Notes under the pieces: model-generated
The model's input: the letters and a program-made list of their open reading frames with translations, nothing else
Databases searched by the model: none
Told to the model about the DNA's origin: nothing
Assembly (NCBI GenBank): GCA_907163375.1
Contig: CAJQUW010008614.1
Coordinates: forward strand, 186,001-250,000
DNA: 64,000 nucleotides
Direction: 5' to 3'
From: Prostheceraeus crozeri
Lineage: Eukaryota > Platyhelminthes > Polycladida > Euryleptidae
Position numbers and translations under genes: made by a program
Shown here: piece after piece, positions 56,697 to 64,000 of the stretch
Layout of the letters: every line of letters begins with the position of its first letter
Position numbering within the stretch: position 1 is the stretch's first letter

Positions 56697-57160
56697 AGTA
56701 ATGGTCAAAAGACCGTTCCAGGACACCATAAAATTCAAAAAAATAGTATCTTTAAAAACGACATAAATTCATGAATTTAGACCCTTTTTCAGGTTTTTAA
56801 GACCAAAATTCATGAATTTAGTCGTTTTTAAAGATACCGATTTTTCAAAAAATGGTACTTTTTAAATGGTCTAAATTCATGAATTTTGGTCATTTTTCAG
56901 GTTATGAAGAAAAAAACCGTTTTTAAAAATACCCAATTTTCAAATTTTTCAAAATCTCAAATTTGAGAATTACAATTTTCACCCTTAAAATTATGACCGT
57001 TCCAGGACACCGAAAATCATAAAAGTTAAGAATCTCAAAATTTGTGAATTACAATTTTCTCGCTTAAATCATGACCGTTCCAGGACACCGAAAATCATAA
57101 AAGTTGAGAATTTCAAATTTGAGAATTACAATTTTTTCTCTCTCTCTTAAATCATATCCT
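56697..57160 (+). repeat. Polinton B left terminal repeat
   Basis: Related to the repeats of copy A over most of its length but shorter (about 460 bp) with a different module order. It ends where a CTCTCTCTC tract begins. Confidence 0.8.
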
Positions 57161-57349
57161 ATAACAATATTCATCTATAGTGTATAACGTCTTTGTCCTT
57201 TTGTAGCGTGACATTGATCAGCTGAAAGGCAAAAGCATTTTTTAAGATATTGTTTCAAAGTTTCACTTGAAATTTACGGGATAATAGTTCTAGTTTCTAA
57301 CTGTAACTACTGTGGATATTTCTTAGATTTATGATTTCAGAAATGTCTA

Positions 57350-58343
57350 CACTGTAGATCGCTGGATACGAAAATTACATACAAACACATACCAAGTTTA
57401 CATACAATTTGAAACCAACATTTGATACGAGATTCTGGTATATATAAAGAAATCTGGTATGTTTTTCATACGAATGGCCATTTACTTTCGTATGTGATTG
57501 GTATGTAAACGATACGAACTATGCTAACTGTGATTGGCTGTTTTACGTTGAAATACGAATTCTTGGTATGTTTTATATACGAGACCCGATGCAAATTGGT
57601 ATGTGTTTCGTATGTCTTTCGTATGAATAGCTTTGTGTCATATGGCAAAAAATATGTTATACTACATACTACTTACAAATAACTTTTTCCAGTAATACCA
57701 GCCGTGAATATTTCTTTGTGAAAGTGTGGTATTTAACTAGATTAAATTTGTTGTGGAATTAAAGCCGCATGTCATCTTTGCAACTTGTCTTATAGCATTC
57801 ACAAGACTCATAATTAGCTCATTTCCTTGAACTAAATTGATAAACATCATTTCAATAAAACGATAACTTTTCAGCAACCATGTTGACTTATATATCTCAA
57901 ACATAACTATTTTTGCGTTCATGAATTATAATGTGTCTTTATTTTGGATTGATAATAAGCTTAGTTCCAAAATTACATAATGCATAATTGTTGATGGTCA
58001 AATACTTATTGATTATTTATGAAATGCCTCGGACTTACATGTATAAAAATCGAATTCAGTATTGTTAGTTTGACTATAAAATGTCATTATCTCACTACTT
58101 ACAAAGCAGTAGTAGCATTAGTGTGATCTTTATTGACAAAAAGCCTTAAATCAACATACTTTGGACATGATTGATGCTTTATTTTAACATTGTGCTGGTA
58201 TGGCTTTAGTATGTAAAGCATACCACACTTGAAATAACATGCGAAAAGCATACCAATATATACCAAGATCATACAGAAATATACCAAAAAAATATCTTGG
58301 TATGCATCCTTCGTATGTGATTGGTATTGAGCGATTTACAGTG
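57350..58343. mobile_element. CACTG-ended non-autonomous transposon in Polinton B
   Basis: The ends CACTGTAGATCGCT and, inverted, CACTGTAAATCGCT form a 14-bp repeat with one mismatch, with TA on both outer sides. The 994-bp interior has no transposase but is full of TTGGTATG/CATACCAA motifs in both orientations near each end. CACTG termini suggest a CACTA, Chapaev or related superfamily. Confidence 0.7.
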
Positions 58344-58347
58344 TACG

Positions 58348-58737
58348 TCCCATTGTTCGAAAAACGAACATGCAAAGCATAAATGTTCATTACGTATACT
58401 AAAACATTATCAACTCTTCTGCAAATGATACAATAATAATCTTTTTAGTCTACTGTTGCTATTACTATGATTCATTGCTACCTCTAACTCTAATTACCGA
58501 CATAAGCTTAGATTATTTGAAGCAAATGTGACTTACTGAAAAGTTCGTGACTGTCGACAACTCTTGCAGCAGCTGCAATTGTAAGAAGGCGTAGACGAGA
58601 CAAATGACTGCTGCTACGCGTTAGCACTGTTTATCAACTGCCTTGAACAGAGAGTCGAAATGAATCGATCAATGACGTAGTTGAATGCGGTTGATGAAAC
58701 CCATCTGTTCGAAAAACGAACAATGGGCCGTTATGGG
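58348..58737. mobile_element. right part of a TTAA-type element in Polinton B
   Basis: The right end reads ...CGTTATGGG|TTAA (58738). An inner inverted pair, CCCATTGTTCGAAAAACGAAC at 58348 and its near-complement at 58709-58730, brackets the segment. Copy A has plain AATTAAATCATC at the equivalent gene position (42260s), which shows the insertion used that TTAA. The left end was not found. Confidence 0.6.
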
Positions 58738-59038
58738 TTAAATCATCAACATTGTGGAGAATATTTTTAAGAACTCGTTTTCCTTCATCAACTAATTTTA
58801 GTTTACTAATAAAATTATCTACTACTCCTTCACCCCTAGCAACTTTCTCTAACTCTCTATTATGACGTTTTTGTTCTTCTAATGCTGCTTTCTCTGATTT
58901 ATTTTTATTTACTGCTTGGACAATACCAGCTGTCCCACCTGCAACACTTCCTGCTGCTGCTATGCCACCTATTATTAGAGGAATATTGCGTAATTTTAAT
59001 TCAACAGTTTTATTATTATTACTTTTCGCTTGCGACAT
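58738..59038 (-). pseudogene. Polinton B small Gly-zipper protein
   Basis: A membrane-type segment PLIIGGIAAAGSVAGGTAGI near the start is followed by a charged helix EEQKRHNRELEKVARGEG. The frame runs on into the inserted transposon, which supplies unrelated residues to 58634. A homologous relic is in copy A at 42233-42570. Function unknown. Glycine zippers often mediate membrane insertion. Confidence 0.6.
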
Positions 59039-59140
59039 TTTTAATAAAAAAATTTTAAGTTACGCAAATTTTTAATCTATTGTAGTTATGAAAAATTTTA
59101 AGTTATCAAAAATTTTAATCTATTCTAGTTATGAAAAAAA

Positions 59141-60475
59141 TTAATTAATCCTAGCCATCTTTCCATTAAGAATTTCAATAGAAAATTTTACATCTTCTAG
59201 CAATAAACCATAAGCCATCAATGAAGTTGTGGAATCTTTCTTTTCAATATTAATTGTTACATCACAACCAGTCTTGATAATATCTTCAGATTGTGCACTT
59301 AAATCGAAACAGAAAACAGGATATAAATGTCTCCAATCTCCAGGAGTTAATTGTGGTTCAACTCCAAATTCTATACAAAGATTTCGATAAGAATCATATC
59401 CTTCCATAAATTGATTATTGGTATCATCGAATCTTAATGGATCAATTGGATATCGGGTTTGATTTAATGAAACTTGTAAACTTCGAATTGTATTAATATG
59501 AAAAATATTGTTGTTCTTATCAAAACTTGGAGAATTATTTCTTTGAAATGTTAGTAATAAATATCTTGGAGTATTCGAAGTTCTAGTAAAATGCCAGTTA
59601 AATCTTTGTTCGGAAAAAGTTACTGAACTAGCAGTACGCTTTAGAAAATTTACTGGAATTGGTTTGTTAGTATTTAATCTTTTTGCAATAGCTGTTTCAA
59701 CCTCTAAACTAGGAGTAATATGCTTAATCCACCATTCAAGTCTATCAATTTTTAAATATGCTTTTTTTCCAGTTTTACCAAAAAAGATTAATTCATTATT
59801 TGCTGTACGATGAATTATTAATTTAAATTTTAATTGATGTGACATTTTGTCATAATCTAAATATCCGAATAATGGAGACAATGACCAATTAACTGTCTGT
59901 TTACTTTTCTTGTTAAATTCACGTCTTTCTTTGTATGCATCATTATTTGTTTTATTTAAATGTTTTGCAATATTTTCTACATCTTTCGCAATTCCTGCGG
60001 CATTTGTTCCAGCGTGAGTTAAATCATCAACAATTATACCATCATTAGTATCAGGAAACCAACCTTCGATTTCATACTTTTTATTATTTTCACCAATTGT
60101 TACAAATCTAAGCATTGTATCAATTACACCTGGAGAAACACTTATTGTTTCTATATTTTGAGTTGCAACATCTAAACGCATTTGTGTAAATAATCTTGGA
60201 AAGAAATTATTCTCTAGTGCAATATTATCGGTATCTGGTAATGGTGTTGTAAAATTGGCATCACTATATAAAGAATATTCACAGTGTAAAAATGAATCAG
60301 GTAAATATAAATAACTCTGCTGATTATCAACTTCAAAAATTAAATCACCTTCAGTATTTACTCTACTGGAAGATCCGGGATTCATAGCAATTCTTATATA
60401 GTCATTCTTTTTTTGATTGTAACTGACGAACGAAGGATCGTCTAATCTAAATTTATTTTCGATAAGCGAAGACAT
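59141..60475 (-). pseudogene. Polinton B major capsid protein
   Basis: A 444-residue frame of beta-rich sequence with the layout of Polinton/adintovirus major capsid proteins: an N-terminal strand region (TEGDLIFEVDNQQSYLYLPD), a central loop with WFPDTNDG, a YLKIDRLEWWIKHITPSLEV block and a C-terminal VFCFDLSAQSED block. Double jelly-roll proteins of this size form the hexameric capsomers. No sequence motif is diagnostic by eye, so the call rests on length, position and pattern. It belongs to a fossil element. Confidence 0.65.
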
Positions 60476-60584
60476 TTTTATAAAAAATAATTTGACTTTT
60501 TGTTTTTCTCACACACAGAAAAAATTTTACTGAAGAAATTTTGCTAAAAAATTTTACTAAAAAAATTTTTACTAAAATATAATT

Positions 60585-61088
60585 TTAGAATTTTGCTAGA
60601 CCAGCTCCGCTGCTCACGCCATTACCTCTTATTTCTTCAATTGAACGTTTTATGGCTACGCCTGATTTTTTCTCCTCTTTACTATCAGACGGAGCTCCGA
60701 TCCTCAAGGTTTCATCCCCCACAGCTATGTTAACAATTTTGCTTTTTGTTTCCTCTGAAAGTTTTTCTAATTTTTTTAGCTCTTCAGAATCATTCCTAAG
60801 TTTACGAATAGCTTCTAGTTGTTTTAATTCGTTTTGAGACTTAACAGCATTTGATATTGCACTAGCTGTACTACCTATAGCAGCTGCTCCTTTTGCAGCA
60901 GATGTAATCAAATCTTTATTATTTTTAATTAAGTTAACGATACTTCCAATACCAGAAAATATACCGGCTCCTTCTTTTTGAATTGTTTCTACACTGTCAC
61001 AATGGTAAACAGATTTCATAGATCGCTCATGAGCAATTTTTTGATTTGAAGGAAAATGTTTAAGATTGTGTTTATAAATCATAGGCAT
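60585..61088 (-). pseudogene. Polinton B amphipathic protein (pVI-like candidate)
   Basis: The N-terminal part has a glycine-rich amphipathic region, GAGIFSGIGSIVNLIKNN, then AAKGAAAIGSTASAI, followed by a charged helix. The layout recalls membrane-active minor capsid proteins of adenovirus-like viruses, but similarity was not established. It neighbours the capsid gene. Confidence 0.4.
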
Positions 61089-61097
61089 TTTTTAAGA

Positions 61098-62016
61098 TTA
61101 AATTTGACTTTTGGGAAAAATATTTACGTTAAGATTTACGTGTGTGAATGTCCAACAACTTCGTGATAACTTTACTAATTTCCGTTGCACTTTATCTATT
61201 GCGTCAAGTAGCGTGTGATATACTTTAATTTCTTTTCTATTAACTTGCATTTTCTGCTGATTAATCTTCAATGCCGTTTTAAGTGCATTTAACTTAATTT
61301 TAAGAACATCTAATTGTCTTTTAACAGCATCTAACTGTTCTTTATTTTCTTTAGAGTTTTCTTGTAAATTTTTCTTTAATTCATTTTCTAAATTGATTTT
61401 AAGAGTTTTCATTTTATCAACTTTTTGATTAAGTGAGTTTACTTCATTTATTATTCTATTCATCTTTTTCATTTGTTGAGTAATTTTAGAACTCAATTCA
61501 TCAACATTTTTTTTGGAATGTAGTTTGTAACTGCTTTAAATTATTTTTAATTCTTTCAGGTAGATTTTCTATTTCATCTTCTAATTGTTCTTTTAACATT
61601 TTTATCTGATGTTTATATTTAATGACTGCAGATTTTAACTTTATAGAAAGTAATATTAAAATTTTTGATTGTTCTGAAATCTTTTTAAAACGTTTTGCTA
61701 TATCTACTTCTAGCTCTCTATCCTTTTTATCAAGTTTTAATAATTTTTCGTTTAATGATTTGTCATTAAGTTTTAGCAACTTTAATTCATTCATCAGTGG
61801 AACCAAAATCTCGTTTATATATTTTTCCTTTAAGTCATTGATTTGTGTATCAACATATTGTTTATTTGTTAACTCTGTGTTTTGTTGCGGAAGAATAGGA
61901 AGATGCAATGGACCAGATAAAACGTCTCCAGTTTTCATGATATAATTTTCTATTTCTATTTCTAATTCACGATTATTCGGGATATATGCACCTCCACCAA
62001 CACTTGGTAACATCAT
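61098..62016 (-). pseudogene. Polinton B fibre-like coiled-coil region
   Basis: Near the start: MKTGDVLSGPLHLPILPQQN then TELTNKQYVDTQI. This is the (M)xGxLxLxxxPxxxTxxxNKxYVD pattern that marks shaft starts of phage and virus fibres. Long heptad-rich helices follow (LNEKLLKLDKKDRELEV, and later NQKVDKMKTLKINLENEL). A trimeric fibre or spike is a plausible role. Treated as one broken region. Confidence 0.5.
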
Positions 62017-62118
62017 TTTTAAAACAATAAAAAAGTATTTTTTTATAAAATGAGAAAAAAATGAAATGTTTTCTAATAAAAATAAAAAAATAAAATTTTT
62101 TCTAATAAAAATAAAAAA

Positions 62119-63462
62119 ATGGATAAGGCAAATTTAAAAAAAATTATATTCGTCCGCATCATCCTGTTCTTCTTATTCGACGAGATCAACGGGATTTGAA
62201 AATAAATGTTTTGATAATAATAATAATCCATGTATAGATGTAAATATTTTATTCGAATTACAAGCAGAAATATTCAGAGAACAAACAAAAGGTTTACCTT
62301 CTATAGAAACTAACTATTGTATATTTCCAGGTGATCCATTTATAAAATTTATGGAGATTGTAAGCAAATATAATGATGTGGCTTATGTTGAATTAAATAA
62401 AGAAAATATGGTTATAGTAGGTCATAATAATGTTTATGGTTTTATTAGAGCAGTGTTACCAATTAGTAATACTGATTGGATAGAAATTAAAATTATCAAT
62501 TATATCAATATTAAAGAATTAGTTAAAAAATTAAAATCTTTTTCCAAAGAAAAAATAAGATTATTTGTTGATGAACAAAATCAATATAATATTGACATCG
62601 AAAGTAAAAAACATAATGAAGAATTATTATGCCAAGTTTATTATAGAGACACAATTTATAAACAAGAAACATTAGAAATGCCGCAAAGATATGATGATGA
62701 TACATATATAGGATTATATTCAAACTTAAATATTAATTTATTAAAATCTTACATAAATGGTTTAGCTCAACAAGAGAAAATTTATATGTGGACAACACCT
62801 TATACTATTAACAATGACCATAATCATAATCATAATATTTTTAAAGAATCCAATAATAATAATTTTAAAGAATCTTATAATAATAATAATGATAATAATA
62901 TAGATGATGATAATATAAATGATGATTCTGAAACATCTGAAAAAGGTGTAAATGGCAAAAAAGATTATAAAAATGTTAGTAATTATAAAAATGTAAGTGA
63001 AGAAAAATTTATATCTCATACTGATGTACATGATATTGATACTACATATAATCAAAATTTATCCAAATTTCATTTTCTTACAATTGAAAATAATAATGAT
63101 GGTATAGTTGAAGATACTGTTAGACAACTATGTGTCGGGTCTACAAAATTTAAATTAGGATTTATATCTAATCAATTTGAAATTTTATCATCTTTAATAA
63201 AAACTAAAAGTGATTCAGATTATGGTGGTGTTATTAAATTTTCTAATAAAGATCAAAAACCAGTTTTTTTTCCATTATATTATCATCAAATCATAAATAT
63301 AATTTAGAATTAGATATTCCCATCAGGGAATGGTATCCTATCAGGGAATGGCATCCTATACCAAAAAGTGTAACTTATGATGTTGAAGAATCAATTTATG
63401 ATGATGATGAAGAATCAATTGATGATGATGATGAAGAATCAATAGTTAGTGAAAAAAAATTT
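62119..63462 (+). pseudogene. Polinton B uncharacterised plus-strand gene region
   Basis: The longest open part (62351-63307) reads VELNKENMVIVGHNNVYGFI, YIGLYSNLNINLLKSYINGL and, near the end, VRQLCVGSTKFKLGFISNQF. A low-complexity Asn/Asp-rich stretch (about 62810-62940) interrupts it, and a DDDEESI-type repeat closes the region. I do not recognise the family. It is transcribed divergently from the fibre-like region. Broken. Confidence 0.4.
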
Positions 63463-63645
63463 TAATTATCTTTTAATAAAACGTTATATGATAAAACTTA
63501 ATATGATAAAACTTAATATGACAAAGAAAATAAGATAACTTAACAACGTGAAATATATAATAATATATAATAACTCTCAAGACCTTGATATTAGAATGTC
63601 TATATCTAAAATTAAAACACAATTTTTTCTTTAAAAAATAAAAAA

Positions 63646-64000
63646 ATGGAAAATACCAAGTTTTATTGTGTCTTATGTAAAAGACAGTTGCAAACAAAAA
63701 GAAGTTATCAATCTCATTTAAATAGTAAATTGCATTTACAAAATGTAGATCGAGTTGATGAAGGAAATATATTAAAATTAAATAATTATATAAACTATCT
63801 AGAAACATTACCTACTGATATAAAAGTTAAAAAAATGTTTGATGATTATTTACATTCAGAATATAAAAAAGTTTTTAATAGTGAAGATGAACATGTACGA
63901 ACCGAAGGTTCTAGGGCTTCGACCGCACGAGATGGAAGATATTTATTTAGCGATACTGATGAATTTAACGAAATAGATGAATTTGATGAAACTAAAAAAA
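63646..64000 (+). pseudogene. Polinton B C2H2 zinc-finger protein, N-terminal part
   Basis: Starts MENTKFYCVLCKRQLQTKR with the finger closing SHLNSKLH, a C2H2 finger (C-x2-C-x12-H-x5-H). An acidic region follows and the frame runs to the window edge. A double-hairpin repeat at 63898-63924 lies in frame (VRTEGSRASTARDG). Belongs to a fossil element. Function unknown. Confidence 0.5.
63898..63924 (+). repeat. double-hairpin GC repeat, type 2 (Polinton B, in frame)
   Basis: Hairpin GAACC-GAA-GGTTC then TA then GGGCTTCGACC, identical to the 44255 copy over its first 23 bp or so but in an unrelated gene of the other Polinton. Confidence 0.85.

Larger units (their letters stand above)
56697..64000. 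mobile_element. Polinton/Maverick fossil, copy B (left part; runs off window)
   Basis: Begins AGTAATGGTCAAAAGACCG, as in copy A, and carries the same GACCGTTCCAGGACACC modules to about 57130. It then has capsid-type genes on the minus strand and two unidentified plus-strand genes. The hexamer before the start, ATCATG, is the predicted target duplication, but the far end is outside the window. Two smaller transposons are nested near the left end. Broken, with a few interruptions, but the capsid gene reads long and open, so it is not very old. Confidence 0.9.

Noticed and set aside
60690-60700. CGGAGCTCCG palindrome in Polinton B as another double-hairpin repeat
   Set aside because: A single hairpin without the GGGCTTCGCCC partner and with no shared flank.
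62762-63055. 97-codon minus frame rich in Ile/Tyr as a membrane protein
   Set aside because: It is the complement of the Asn/Asp-rich codons of the plus-strand gene region.

Overview
The window reads as AT-rich nuclear DNA of an invertebrate animal, probably marine. Genes carry GT-AG introns, there are no operons or prokaryotic ribosome-binding sites, and mobile elements of nearly every animal class are packed together: piggyBac, hAT, mariner/Tc1, CACTA/Tnp2-like, RTE-type LINE, Penelope-like element (PLE), tRNA-derived SINE, several MITEs and two Polinton/Maverick fossils. The palindrome TAGGCCTA occurs about ten times, far above chance. The phylum cannot be fixed from the sequence alone.

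Layout. 1-13 kb: RTE-type LINE relic, a broken mariner-like element, a hAT relic with perfect 8-bp target duplications (6973-8696), three small TIR elements, a PLE scrap and a tRNA-derived SINE. 13.4-16.2 kb: at least two coding exons of a zinc-finger/tyrosine-recombinase-like protein, whose next intron holds a complete-looking piggyBac (16237-19212). 19.4-22.1 kb: a 70/88-bp minisatellite split by a 5'-truncated PLE and abutting the first exon of a small Cys-rich protein. 23.5-29 kb: remains of a Tnp2-like transposase gene with hAT-like, TTAA-type and Mutator-type insertions around it. 30-34 kb: foldback and tandem repeats. 34.6-38.3 kb: a decayed RTE-type LINE.

39540-50976 is a Polinton fossil (copy A) bounded by terminal inverted repeats and a perfect 6-bp target duplication AGGGTC. 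It holds remains of protease, integrase, protein-primed polymerase B, packaging ATPase and minor capsid genes. 51-56.7 kb is host DNA with mariner relics and one exon of a LARGE-type glycosyltransferase. 56697 to the window end is a second, related Polinton (copy B) with a major capsid gene, a fibre-like coiled-coil gene and a zinc-finger gene. Two smaller transposons are nested near its left end.

The most unusual signal is a family of 25-41-bp GC-rich double-hairpin repeats scattered through both AT-rich Polintons. Several lie in frame inside coding sequence and add short GSRAS-type peptides. They look like tiny mobile palindromes of the kind known from Rickettsia and fungal mitochondria.
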